Shown here: one piece after another, positions 17,019 through 26,777 of the stretch
How positions within the stretch are numbered: position 1 is the first letter of the stretch
Layout of the letters: each line of letters opens with the position of its first letter
NCBI RefSeq assembly: GCF_007997385.1
Contig: NZ_VOSC01000007.1
Location: 124,001 to 188,000 of the forward strand
Length of the DNA stretch: 64,000 nucleotides
Direction: 5' to 3'
Source of the DNA: Seonamhaeicola algicola
GTDB taxonomy: Bacteria; Bacteroidota; Bacteroidia; Flavobacteriales; Flavobacteriaceae
Position numbers and translations under genes: made by a program
Notes under the pieces: generated by a model
Seen by the model: only the letters and a program-made list of their open reading frames with translations
What the model was told of the DNA's origin: nothing
The model's database searches: none

Positions 17019-18929
17019 TTATTGATTCCAATTTAAATTAGCATTAATTTCATCTTGTGGCACTGGTAAATAGCTGTGTACCTCTTCAATAAAATTTTGA
17101 GAACCTAAAAGATTATCTCTTAAAAAAGGTTCATTTGTTCTTCTGTTGGCATTAGAATTTAGGTTGGCTGGTTGCCTAAAAGCATAATCTGGCGCTTCTG
17201 TGTTTGCCGGGTAAGATGGTACCTGACCTGCTGGCATGATAAAGCAACGCCACCTGGTTGGGTTTTTGCTCATAGCGTTATTTTTAAAGTGCCACGCATC
17301 ATACTCAAATTGTGCTAAGTGTTCTAATTGCTGTTTCCAAACGCCCCAACGTCTTAAATCTATAGTACGATTTCCTTCTAGTGCTAACTCTAGAGGTTTT
17401 TCGGTAAACCTTAAATGTTCCATTAGGTTTTGAAGCGTTACCGGCTCTTCACCATTTGTTAAATCTAAATCAATATCATTATAATATGTTGCAGTACCTG
17501 AAAATTCTGCTCCGGCATCAGATGAGCTTCCTAATAAAATTAAATGAGAGCGTTTTCTAACGCGGTTTATATAGCGTAATGCTTCAGATAAATCGCCTTT
17601 TTCAATCATACATTCAGCATACATTAAATAAACTTCAGCTAAACGCATTATTGGTATATTAATATCAGATCTGTTATCTTTTTCAGGATCTTCTGCTTCA
17701 CCAATACCACCGTTATTTGTATTCCAGCCTGTAAACTTTTTAATAAAGTTAGGAAATTGTCTTGCGTGTGGAGCTGCCGATGTTTCGGTACCGTAATCAG
17801 CTAATTCAACACCGTACATTCTGTCATCTCTATCATCAACAGATGATATTGAGTTGTTCATACGTAAGCTGTACATTCTTAAAACGTTTTCTTGTATGCT
17901 TTCTAAATCTCCACTGGCATCATAAACATTTCTGTTTACATAGTTTGCAGGGTCTGCAGGGTCTGGTCTTTCATTTCTGTATTTAAGTGTTAACCATGAT
18001 GAAAACTGTATTCTGTTTCCGTCATTTAAAAAGTGTGTAATACGTTGTGAAAGGTTTTGCTCATCTAAACCTAAAGGGTTGGCTTCATAGGAATAATTAA
18101 TTTCGAAAATTGATTCATTATTAAACTCTGCAATGCCTGTTACACATTCTGATAAATCATCAGTTAATTGATAGTTATAGTTATCAATTACGTTTTTAAG
18201 ATATATTTCAGCATTTGTAAAATCGTTTTCGTTTAAGTAACTTTTTCCTAATAAGGCTTCACAAAAACCGGCTGTGATTCTTCCTAAATTACCGCTACCA
18301 ACTTCAGATTGCCATGCGTTGTATGTTGCGGGTAAATTATCTAAACCATATTGTAAATCTGCTCTAAAGAATGTTTTAATTTCTTCGGAAGAAGAAAATG
18401 CTATTTGAAAATCATTAAAATCTGTTGGTACTGTTTCAAATAACGGCACTGAACCATTATTAAATGTATGGTGCAATGTGTAATAAAAATAGCCTCTTAA
18501 CGCTCTTGCTTGGGCTAAAATTAAACTAGCTGTTTCATCGTTAATTGAAGGGTTTAACCTATTGTAAGCATCAATTACTTGGTTGGCTCTAAACACACCT
18601 CTGTAACAAGCATCCCATTTATTTTGTACTTCATTTGTTGTTAAATCAAAGGTTTGATCATAAATAGGGTTTCCTATAGCATTACTTCTTTGAGAAAACG
18701 GTACCGCTATATCTGTACGGGTATAATCCCAAAGAATTCCTAGAATATCTTCATCTCTCATGGCTGCATAAACGGCATTTAAACCTGTATTTAAATCGGC
18801 TGTTGTTTGCCAAAACGTACCTAATGTTAAAGCATTAGGGTTTACTTGGTCTAATTCATCTACACATGATTGAAATGTACAGGCAAAAATAAGTAGCGGA
18901 ATTAAGCCTTTTATAAATGTCTTTTTCAT
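17019..18929 (-). CDS. susD: SusD/RagB family outer-membrane lipoprotein
   Basis: I place the start at 18929 (MKKTFIKG), because this gives a proper lipoprotein signal with lipobox TFQS-C22. The open frame extends 16 codons further upstream to 18977, but that adds a charged segment in front of the signal sequence. The protein is 636 residues. SusD features include the TPR-like helices (ALRGYFYYTLHHTFNNGSVPLFE), the SEVYLMYAE-type motif (LAEVYLMYAECMIEKGDLSEALRYINRVR, cited here as one block) and a C-terminal PVPQDEINANLN signature. SusD caps the SusC barrel and captures oligosaccharides. It lies directly between SusC and the glycan-binding lipoprotein gene on one transcript. Confidence 0.92.
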   Translation of the reverse strand: MKKTFIKGLIPLLIFACTFQSCVDELDQVNPNALTLGTFWQTTADLNTGLNAVYAAMRDEDILGILWDYTRTDIAVPFSQRSNAIGNPIYDQTFDLTTNEVQNKWDACYRGVFRANQVIDAYNRLNPSINDETASLILAQARALRGYFYYTLHHTFNNGSVPLFETVPTDFNDFQIAFSSSEEIKTFFRADLQYGLDNLPATYNAWQSEVGSGNLGRITAGFCEALLGKSYLNENDFTNAEIYLKNVIDNYNYQLTDDLSECVTGIAEFNNESIFEINYSYEANPLGLDEQNLSQRITHFLNDGNRIQFSSWLTLKYRNERPDPADPANYVNRNVYDASGDLESIQENVLRMYSLRMNNSISSVDDRDDRMYGVELADYGTETSAAPHARQFPNFIKKFTGWNTNNGGIGEAEDPEKDNRSDINIPIMRLAEVYLMYAECMIEKGDLSEALRYINRVRKRSHLILLGSSSDAGAEFSGTATYYNDIDLDLTNGEEPVTLQNLMEHLRFTEKPLELALEGNRTIDLRRWGVWKQQLEHLAQFEYDAWHFKNNAMSKNPTRWRCFIMPAGQVPSYPANTEAPDYAFRQPANLNSNANRRTNEPFLRDNLLGSQNFIEEVHSYLPVPQDEINANLNWNQ

Positions 18930-18987
18930 TATTAACACTTTATTTTTTATTTCGTTATAATTTCTTTCCATCTTCATAATATTTATA

Positions 18988-21900
18988 TTAAAATTGAAGT
19001 TGGATACCTGCCTTAACTTGAGAAGCTATTGGGTATCTACCTTGGTCTATACCACGCGTACTTAAACCATTACCACCAACTTCAGGATCAAAACCAGTAT
19101 AATCTGTAATGGTTAATAAATTTTGACCTTGTACGTAAAACCTAAATTTACTCAAGCCCATTTTTTCAATAACATCTTTAGGGAATGAAAACCCTAGTGT
19201 TATGTTACGAAGCCTTACAAAATCGGCATTCTCAAGAAATAAAGATGAAGCCCCTCTGTATGATCTTGTATTATTACCGTTATACCATGGTATGTTTGAG
19301 GTTGTGTTATGCTGTGTCCATGAGTAAAACAAATCTTTATGTACACCTGCTTGGTAGGCATAAGCTTTACTACCATTCATAACTTCTGCTCCAAATGAGC
19401 CGTACCATTGCATACTAAAATCTATACCTTTATATTTTGCTGAAAAGTTTAAACCTGTTTCAAAATCTGGTGTACCAGAGCCAGCATATACTCTATCATT
19501 ATCATCAATAGTGCCGTCTCCCGCATCAGGTATACCATCATTATTAGTATCAATAGTTGGCTGATCTACATACATTAACTCACCCATTTTAGCACTTGGA
19601 TCTATTAATTGGTATGCTTCCAACTGCTCTTGTGTTTTAATAACACCAGCTGTTTCACGTAAAAAGAATGCTGCAGCTTCATAACCCTCTGTAATTACGG
19701 TTACTAACTCTCTTGTTCCTTTTGTTGAAATGAAGCCTCTATCTAAATAAATTATTGGATTGTTTAAACTTGTTTTTGTAACAACATTTTCATTTGTTGT
19801 GAATGTTCCTGAAACATTCCAGCTAAATCCTTTTTTACCTCTGTAATTATATTTTGCTGCAAGTTCTAAACCTTTGTTTTCCATGTTACCAACATTAAAT
19901 ACAGTATTTCTAAACTCACCAGACACACCTGTTGATGGCGGATTAACTATTTGGTATAGTAAATCTTTCTTTTCATTTTTATATAAATCTGCAGATAGTG
20001 TTAATTTGTTTTTAAACAACCCTAAATCTACACCTATATTTTGCTCAACTGAGGTTTCCCAGCCAAGGTTTTCATTTGCGTATTCTAATTGAGTTGTTCC
20101 TAAAGCACCTTGTTCGTTTGTTGGGTTGTTTACATCACTTGAAGGGCTATTGCTACCAAACACATAATCTCTACCTGGTTCTACAACCGGTTGATTGCTA
20201 TATGGCGAAAACCTATCATTACCTACAGTACCGTAACCTGCTCTAATTTTAAATGAGTTTACAACTTTTTTAAACGGATGCCAGAAGTTTTCTTGATCTA
20301 CGTTCCAACCTACAGATACTGATGGAAAAAAACCCCACCTGTTATCTTCACTAAACTGCGAAGATCCATCATATCTTCCACTTGCACTTAAAAGATATTT
20401 ACCATCAAAATTATATTGTAATCTGGCTATGTTACCAATTAATGTTCTGGTAAAATCTTGTCCGCCAGATTCTATATCCCAAATGAGTTCATAATTATCA
20501 AGTACAGTAATGGCTGGGTTTAAATTATTTCTAACTTCAATTTGATACCTTTCATTTTTAGATTTTTCAAAAGAAGTACCTAAAAGCGCTGTAATTTTAT
20601 GCTTGCCAAATTGTTTGTTATAGGTTGCAAACTGCTCTGATGTTAGTTTAGATGATGTGAGGTCTGTAACCGTTTGCGATGTGATGTTGTTTGGGTTAAC
20701 AATTAAATTGCCATCAGTGTTATAAATATCATATCTTGGAATAATTCTAACCCACTTTTGGTCATTGTAAGTTATACCAAAACGGCCTGTTAACGTTAAA
20801 TTTTTTGTAGCTTCTAATTCAAACTGAATATTTCCGGCATGACTGTTACCATCTCTATTTTCTTCTGTTTTAATATTTCTTAAAGCATTTGCCAAGTTTC
20901 TGGCTTCGTTTAATTTCCAATCTTCAGTTGGATCATCAGTACTTATTTCAGATATATTATCCAGCACATTTTCATCTAAATTTACAGCAGGCCTAAACGC
21001 TTGATACTCATAAATTCTATTCATCATACCATTCCATGGCACCAATTTCTCATCTCTTTTAAAGGTTAAACCTGTTGTTATTTTCCATTTACCTTTAGTA
21101 AATTGTGTATTTGCACGTACGTTAAACCTTTTATAATCTGAATTATAAAACACCCCTTCTTGTTGATAAAAGTTGGCATTAAAATTATAGGTTAAACCAT
21201 CTTTACCACCAGATACATTTACTGAATGATTTTGAATTATGGCATTGTTATTTAAAAGTACATCTCCTATATTTGTATTATTGGTAAAATAACTAGAGTT
21301 TCGGTGAATATCACCATCTACACCACCTTGAGGTTTATCAGTATTTAATGCACCACGTAGCAAATGTAAATAGGTGTATTCTTCTTTGGTCATATTGTGA
21401 AATGTAGAGGCTATTGTTTGCATACCATATTCAGTATTTACACGAATATCCATTTGACCCACTTTGCCTTGTTTTGTGGTAATTAAAATAACACCGCCTG
21501 CACCACGCACACCATAAATTGATGTTGATGCTGCATCTTTTAAAACATCAATGGTTTGAATTTCACTAATACTTAATTGAGGGTCTGAATCAAAAGGAAT
21601 ACCATCAACTACATAAAGAGGGCTGTTTTGGCCATCAATTAACGAGCTAAAACCACGAATTAAAATATTAGCCTCTTCACCTGGAGCACCAGAGCTAGAT
21701 GCAATATTTACACCTGCTATTTGCCCTTGTAAAGCGGTACCAATATCTGATGTGGTTGTTTGCTCTAGCACCTCGGCTTTTACTTGGCCAACGGCACCTG
21801 TAACTTCCTTTTTCTTTTGCTTACCATAGCCTACTACTACAACTTCTTCAAGTGTAGACAAATCTGTTTGCATAGTTACGTTTAACTGTGTTTTACCATT

Positions 21901-22173
21901 AACAGCAACCTCTTGGGTTTCATAACCCAAATAACTAAACACTAGTACAGCATTTGTGTTTGCTTTAATGGCATAGTTTCCATCAAAGTCTGACACTGCA
22001 CCTGTACTTGTACCTTTTACCAAAATACTTACTCCTGGTAACGGCATACCTTCAGCTTGTACATTACCACTTATAGTGGTTGTTTGCGCACTTGCAAAAC
22101 CTAAGCATAACACACCTAAAAAATAGGTTATAAACACCTTGGATTTACAATAATAAAATAATTTCAAATTCAT
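18988..22173 (-). CDS. susC: SusC/RagA family TonB-dependent outer-membrane transporter
   Basis: A 1061-residue protein with a signal peptide ending near FASAQ (residue 30). A carboxypeptidase D regulatory-like domain (about 32-110) is followed by the TonB box region (EEVVVVGYGKQKKKEVTGAV), the plug (about 130-240, ILIRGFSS and PLYVVDG motifs), and a beta-barrel to the C-terminal Phe. This is the standard SusC layout and length. It imports oligosaccharides with its partner SusD, encoded next. It is the first gene of the SusC-SusD-lipoprotein operon, and its promoter carries the strongest copy of the predicted operator (22233-22262). The transported glycan is inferred from neighbours: sulfated and containing fucose or galactose. 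Confidence 0.95.
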   Translation of the reverse strand: MNLKLFYYCKSKVFITYFLGVLCLGFASAQTTTISGNVQAEGMPLPGVSILVKGTSTGAVSDFDGNYAIKANTNAVLVFSYLGYETQEVAVNGKTQLNVTMQTDLSTLEEVVVVGYGKQKKKEVTGAVGQVKAEVLEQTTTSDIGTALQGQIAGVNIASSSGAPGEEANILIRGFSSLIDGQNSPLYVVDGIPFDSDPQLSISEIQTIDVLKDAASTSIYGVRGAGGVILITTKQGKVGQMDIRVNTEYGMQTIASTFHNMTKEEYTYLHLLRGALNTDKPQGGVDGDIHRNSSYFTNNTNIGDVLLNNNAIIQNHSVNVSGGKDGLTYNFNANFYQQEGVFYNSDYKRFNVRANTQFTKGKWKITTGLTFKRDEKLVPWNGMMNRIYEYQAFRPAVNLDENVLDNISEISTDDPTEDWKLNEARNLANALRNIKTEENRDGNSHAGNIQFELEATKNLTLTGRFGITYNDQKWVRIIPRYDIYNTDGNLIVNPNNITSQTVTDLTSSKLTSEQFATYNKQFGKHKITALLGTSFEKSKNERYQIEVRNNLNPAITVLDNYELIWDIESGGQDFTRTLIGNIARLQYNFDGKYLLSASGRYDGSSQFSEDNRWGFFPSVSVGWNVDQENFWHPFKKVVNSFKIRAGYGTVGNDRFSPYSNQPVVEPGRDYVFGSNSPSSDVNNPTNEQGALGTTQLEYANENLGWETSVEQNIGVDLGLFKNKLTLSADLYKNEKKDLLYQIVNPPSTGVSGEFRNTVFNVGNMENKGLELAAKYNYRGKKGFSWNVSGTFTTNENVVTKTSLNNPIIYLDRGFISTKGTRELVTVITEGYEAAAFFLRETAGVIKTQEQLEAYQLIDPSAKMGELMYVDQPTIDTNNDGIPDAGDGTIDDNDRVYAGSGTPDFETGLNFSAKYKGIDFSMQWYGSFGAEVMNGSKAYAYQAGVHKDLFYSWTQHNTTSNIPWYNGNNTRSYRGASSLFLENADFVRLRNITLGFSFPKDVIEKMGLSKFRFYVQGQNLLTITDYTGFDPEVGGNGLSTRGIDQGRYPIASQVKAGIQLQF

Positions 22174-22201
22174 TATTTAGTCTGTTTATTTGTTAGTGTA
22201 A

Positions 22202-22262
22202 CAAATTTTGAAATTAATTAACTGCAAGCACTTTAGATATGATTTTAATTTTGTTAGATATG
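22202..22262 (-). promoter_or_regulatory. Predicted hybrid-regulator operator and -7 element for SusC
   Basis: On the minus strand: CATATCTAA (22262-22254), 12 nt, identical CATATCTAA (22241-22233), 23 nt, then AAAATTTG (22209-22202), and the SusC start 28 nt later. The two half-sites are perfect 9-bp direct repeats with 21-bp period, that is two helical turns. No convincing -33 TTTG is present, which fits an activator-dependent promoter. The link to the neighbouring hybrid regulator is inference. Confidence 0.65.
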
Positions 22263-22276
22263 GGTTTAAAAGCGCA

Positions 22277-22302
22277 AAAACCCTTGTAAAAACAAGGGTT
22301 TT
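22277..22302 (-). terminator. Intrinsic terminator of the hybrid regulator gene
   Basis: A perfect 10-bp stem (22277-22286 with 22293-22302, arm AAAACCCTTG) with a 6-nt loop and a short U-tract on the minus strand. It lies just after the regulator gene and before the SusC operator, keeping SusC under its own promoter. Confidence 0.8.
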
Positions 22303-22343
22303 AAATTGCAAAAACTAAACAAATGGTTTTATAAACGCTCTAC

Positions 22344-25300
22344 TTATTGAGACGCTTTAGCTTTTTCGGCTTTTATTTTTTTTACGTATTCTCTGGGCAA
22401 CATACCAAATTGTTTTTTAAAACATTGTGAGAAATATGATGATGTATTAAACCCTGTCATGTACATAATTTCTTTTACAGAAAAATTGCTTTGTTCTAAG
22501 AGTTGTACGGCTCTTTTTAATCTAATGTTTCTAATAAACGCACTTGATGAAAGCCCTGTAAGCTCTTTAAATTTAACGTATAAATTACTACGACTTAGCC
22601 CCATTTCTTTTACTAGAAGCTCTACATTAAAATCGGTATTCATCATGTGTTTTTCAACAATTTCAATAGCTTTTTTTAAGAATTTTTCATCTAGTGATGT
22701 TACAGTAACCTCTTCGGGTTGTAGGGTTATTTCTCTATTAAATTTCTTTTTTAAACCTTCTCTGTACTTTAAAATATTACTGAGCTTTAGTTTTAATATA
22801 TTTATATCAAATGGTTTTTTCATGTAACCATCGGCTCCAATTTTTAAACCTTCAATTTCACTTTCGTTTGAAGATTTTGCTGTTAGCATAATAACCGGAA
22901 TATGGCTAGTTTCGTTTTGTGATTTTAATACATTACAAAGCTCAATGCCATCCATTACTGGCATAATAACATCGGTTAATATAATGTTTGGTATACTTTT
23001 ATTGGCTATTTCTAAACCTTCGGCACCATTTGATGCTTCTAATACTTTGTATGATTCACCTAAAGCCCGCTTTATAAAGTTTCTAATATCTTTATTATCA
23101 TCAACCACTAATAAAACAGGTAGTTTTGAGCGTGAACTTGATATTTGAGAATCTGTTATTTCATCATTTAATTGAATAGCAAATGATTCTTGCTCTGAAC
23201 TTCTTACAAGAAAATCGCTTTCATTTTTTTCTTTTATACTTATTTCGGGTATTTTTTCGTAAGCAGTTTTACGCTGTGGTAATTTTACAATAAATGTAGT
23301 TGTTTCATTAGGTTCACTTTCAACTTTTATTGTTCCTTGATGGAAATTTATAAGGTTTTTAGTAAACGCTAACCCAATGCCAGCTCCGTTTTGAAAATCG
23401 TTATTTCGCTTTTTGTTCTTTTTAGTGTAAAAGCGTTCAAAAATATTTTCAATATCATCTTTACTAATACCAATGCCTGTGTTTTTAACTTCAATTACAA
23501 CAAAATCTGTAGTATCATTTTGTTGTGTTTCAGTTTCTTTTAAAATATTAATGGTAACCTCGCCTCCTGCGGGTGTAAATTTGAATGCATTTGACAATAA
23601 GTTTTTAGTAATTTTTTCTAATGCATCATGATCAAACCATGCTTTAATACTTTTATGAGGTGATTTTATGTTAAAATCTATATCTTGTTTATGCGCTATA
23701 AACTGAAAAGGTTCACCAATGTCTTTAATAAAATTGATAATTTCTGTATTACGAATTACCAGCCTCATTTTACCTTGATTTATTTTTCTAAAATCTAATA
23801 GTTGATTTACCAATCTTAATAAATAATTGGTGTTTTTTAGCATAATTTGTGCTTGCTCTTGCACTACTTCATTATCTTTTGTTGTGTTAGATGTTAGTAA
23901 ATAATCTAAAGGTCCTTTTATGAGTGTTAAAGGTGTACGAAACTCATGTGAAATGTTAGTAAAAAACTCTAATTTTATTTTTTGAAGTTCTTCTTTTTGC
24001 TCTTTTTCTAATTGATCTAACTCTAATTGATGCTTTCGGGTTGTACCTATAATGGTATATTTTCTAAATGCTAATAAAAGCCCAATAGTAAATAGGGTAT
24101 AAATAAAATAGGCAAAATTTGTTTTCCAAAAAGGTGGTGCTATGTATAAACTTAATGTACTTGGTGTGGCATCCCAAACACCATCACTGTTTGAAGATTT
24201 TACTTTAAACGTATAATTTCCTGGTGAAATATTGGTGTAATTTGCAAACCTGTTATTGGATGTTGATGTAACCCAGTTTTTATCATAACCTTCTAATTTA
24301 TATGTAAATTTATTTTTTAATGGCGCTTCATAATGCAGCCCCGTAAATTCTATTGTAAAGCTATTTTGATCGTAGGCTAAATTTAAGTGTTTTTTATAGG
24401 CTATGGCGCTGTCTAAAACCACAGTTTTATTATATATTTTACCTACTTTTACTATTTCATTGAAAATTGAAAAATTTGATATTATGGTTTCTGATGGCAA
24501 TACATTATCATTTATTTGACTTGGTGTAAACACGTTAAAACCGTTAATACCACCAAACATTAAAGCTCCTGAACTTAACTTTAAACCTGCTAGTTCTTGA
24601 AACTCGTTATCTTGTAAACCATCATTAACATCATAATTTTTAAAGGTTTGGTTTTCAGGGTTAAATTTTGAAAGCCCTTTATTGGTTGATACCCAAATAT
24701 GCCCCAAATGATCTTCTAAAATAGATTTTACTACATTATTTGCTAAACCATCTTTTTGATAATACCGTATAAATTTTTCGGGGCTGCCATTTCTTGGTGG
24801 CATATACCTATTTAAGCCGCCACCAAAAGTTCCTATATAAATATCACCCGATGAGTGCTCATAAATTGGCATTATGTAATTATGACTAATAGAGTTAGCA
24901 TCTTGTTTGTTTGTTTTGTAAACATCAAACATAGGGTCTTCTTCTAAAAGCTCATTATATTCTAGCTTTGATAAGCCATCACCTGTTGCAAACCAAATAT
25001 TACCTTTGCTATCTTGGTATATATATCTTATTATGTTGTTAGATATGCTGTACTTATTTTCAGGGTTGTTTGTAAATTCAGAAACATTGTAAGTACCTTT
25101 ATCATTTTTTACCATTCTGTACACACCACCATTGTATGTGCCTACCCAAATAGTATTATCTGCATCTTTTAGTATAGAAAAAACACTGTTTGTTGTTTCT
25201 AACAATAGTTCTACTTTAGTATTGGGTTTATTAATTGCATCTTCAATATCTAACATGTATAAACCGCGTTTATTACCATCTCCAATTAATAATTTTTTAC

Positions 25301-26558
25301 GGTTATTTATTTCTACTTCTTGTAGTGCAAAACCTCTTAAAACCTTTTCAAATTTTTTAAAGTTGGTGTAAGTTCCTATTTCACTTTTAGGCAGTAAGTT
25401 TAAGCCACCACCTTCGGTACCTATCCAAATATTCCCTAAACTATCTTCAAAAAGAGCTCTAATTTTATCATAACTCAAGCTATTGGGGCTTGATGTTTTT
25501 TTTACATGAAGAAATTGTTTTTTCTTGGGGTTTACTTTATTTACACCGCCGCCGTTGGTTCCAATCCAGATAATGCCTGTTTTGTCTTTGTACAATATAT
25601 TTACCAAGTTTTTACTTAAACTATTAGGGTTAACAGGGTCATAGGTGAAACGGTTTTCTTTTACTAACTGCCTACCTTTATCATTAAGTTCATATTGTAA
25701 AACACCATTATTTGTACCAACCCAATAGTGGTTATCATTATCAATAACTAATGATTTTACGGGGTTTTTTAAAATATGTCTGGCTTTTCTTTTTTTGTGT
25801 TTTAAGCTTTTTACAAATAACCCTTTGGATGTACCAATTAATAAATTGCCTTTTTTATCTTCACCTAAATATGAAATAGTGGTATTGGGTACATCGGGCC
25901 TGTAATTAAGTTTTTTAAATTTAAATGCGCCATCATTAGTTTCTACAAGTTCAAATAATTTTTCAGTAGCAGAAAACCAAATGGTACCAGTTTTATCTTG
26001 GTAAATTGTTTTTATAATTTTATTAAATGGTAGCTCTAAGCGCTTAAATATCATTTTTCCTTCCGGTGTTTCATTTATTAATAAATTAACGCCTTTGTCG
26101 GTAGCTACCCAAACTCTATCTTTATTATCAACAAAAACCACTCTTATTATATCACTATCAATAGTAGTACTATCACTTTCTATATGGTAATTTCTGGTAA
26201 AAGTTTCGGTTTTTTTATTCAGTTTATTTAAACCGCCTCCGGTGGTACCAATCCATAAATTACCTTTTGTATCTCCACTAATAGTAAAAACTATATTACT
26301 ACTAATACTATTATTATTGTTTGGGTTTGGTACATAATAATCAAATTTATAACCATCGTATTTGTTTAAACCATCAAAAGTACCAAACCACATAAAGCCA
26401 TCATTGTCTTGATATATACAGTTAATATCGCTTTGCGATAAACCCTCACTTGTGGTAATACGCTCAAATTTTATATTGCTTTGGGCGTTAGTAATAAGTG
26501 TAATTGTAAAAACAACACTATTAATAAAAGTAGTAATAAAACGTTTGTTTAGGGTCAT
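22344..26558 (-). CDS. Hybrid two-component system regulator (HTCS), one-component sensor kinase/AraC activator
   Basis: A 1404-residue fusion. A signal or first membrane segment (about 8-25) precedes a periplasmic sensor of some 14 two-component-regulator propeller repeats (GLNKYDG, WIGTNGGGVNK and related), then a Y_Y_Y domain (about 700-795) and a membrane helix near 805-830. The cytoplasmic part has a HisKA domain with His871 in NISHEFRTPL, a HATPase domain (NLLSNAFKFTP, GAGIGLAFTKN), a receiver domain with phospho-acceptor Asp1196 (LTDVIMPVMDG) and a C-terminal AraC helix-turn-helix pair. Such proteins sense an oligosaccharide in the periplasm and activate the adjoining SusCD operon. It sits between SusC and the divergent GH29 gene. 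Predicted target sites are at 22233-22262, 26651-26680 and 5866-5895. Confidence 0.95.
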   Translation of the reverse strand: MTLNKRFITTFINSVVFTITLITNAQSNIKFERITTSEGLSQSDINCIYQDNDGFMWFGTFDGLNKYDGYKFDYYVPNPNNNNSISSNIVFTISGDTKGNLWIGTTGGGLNKLNKKTETFTRNYHIESDSTTIDSDIIRVVFVDNKDRVWVATDKGVNLLINETPEGKMIFKRLELPFNKIIKTIYQDKTGTIWFSATEKLFELVETNDGAFKFKKLNYRPDVPNTTISYLGEDKKGNLLIGTSKGLFVKSLKHKKRKARHILKNPVKSLVIDNDNHYWVGTNNGVLQYELNDKGRQLVKENRFTYDPVNPNSLSKNLVNILYKDKTGIIWIGTNGGGVNKVNPKKKQFLHVKKTSSPNSLSYDKIRALFEDSLGNIWIGTEGGGLNLLPKSEIGTYTNFKKFEKVLRGFALQEVEINNRKKLLIGDGNKRGLYMLDIEDAINKPNTKVELLLETTNSVFSILKDADNTIWVGTYNGGVYRMVKNDKGTYNVSEFTNNPENKYSISNNIIRYIYQDSKGNIWFATGDGLSKLEYNELLEEDPMFDVYKTNKQDANSISHNYIMPIYEHSSGDIYIGTFGGGLNRYMPPRNGSPEKFIRYYQKDGLANNVVKSILEDHLGHIWVSTNKGLSKFNPENQTFKNYDVNDGLQDNEFQELAGLKLSSGALMFGGINGFNVFTPSQINDNVLPSETIISNFSIFNEIVKVGKIYNKTVVLDSAIAYKKHLNLAYDQNSFTIEFTGLHYEAPLKNKFTYKLEGYDKNWVTSTSNNRFANYTNISPGNYTFKVKSSNSDGVWDATPSTLSLYIAPPFWKTNFAYFIYTLFTIGLLLAFRKYTIIGTTRKHQLELDQLEKEQKEELQKIKLEFFTNISHEFRTPLTLIKGPLDYLLTSNTTKDNEVVQEQAQIMLKNTNYLLRLVNQLLDFRKINQGKMRLVIRNTEIINFIKDIGEPFQFIAHKQDIDFNIKSPHKSIKAWFDHDALEKITKNLLSNAFKFTPAGGEVTINILKETETQQNDTTDFVVIEVKNTGIGISKDDIENIFERFYTKKNKKRNNDFQNGAGIGLAFTKNLINFHQGTIKVESEPNETTTFIVKLPQRKTAYEKIPEISIKEKNESDFLVRSSEQESFAIQLNDEITDSQISSSRSKLPVLLVVDDNKDIRNFIKRALGESYKVLEASNGAEGLEIANKSIPNIILTDVIMPVMDGIELCNVLKSQNETSHIPVIMLTAKSSNESEIEGLKIGADGYMKKPFDINILKLKLSNILKYREGLKKKFNREITLQPEEVTVTSLDEKFLKKAIEIVEKHMMNTDFNVELLVKEMGLSRSNLYVKFKELTGLSSSAFIRNIRLKRAVQLLEQSNFSVKEIMYMTGFNTSSYFSQCFKKQFGMLPREYVKKIKAEKAKASQ

Positions 26559-26650
26559 AATTAATTCAGTTCTGTTGAGAGATACTATAAATATACAATG
26601 TAATTTATAATGAAAAAGACACTAGTTACTGTTAATTTCTTTTTAAAAAT

Positions 26651-26711
26651 CATATGTAGCCTAAACTAAATCATATGTCTTAAAACTTCGTTTGGTTTAA
26701 AATTAGCTTTG
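26651..26711 (+). promoter_or_regulatory. Predicted hybrid-regulator operator and -7 element for the divergent GH29 gene
   Basis: CATATGTAG (26651-26659), 12 nt, CATATGTCT (26672-26680), 23 nt, then TAGCTTTG (26704-26711), a full -7 consensus match. The surrounding repeat is longer: AAATCATATGT occurs at 26647-26657 and 26668-26678. Period 21 bp. It lies between divergent genes, so it could also influence the regulator gene. The regulator assignment is inferred. Confidence 0.65.
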
Positions 26712-26777
26712 TATAGTAGATATCCTTTTTTAAAGGAACAATATTTCTATTAACACTAAAAAACAAAATACACTAAA

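Noticed and set aside
18930-18977. Upstream ATG for SusD at 18977
   Set aside because: It adds 16 mostly charged residues in front of a normal lipoprotein signal peptide, and it lies only 10 nt from the SusC stop. The ATG at 18929 gives the expected lipobox distance.
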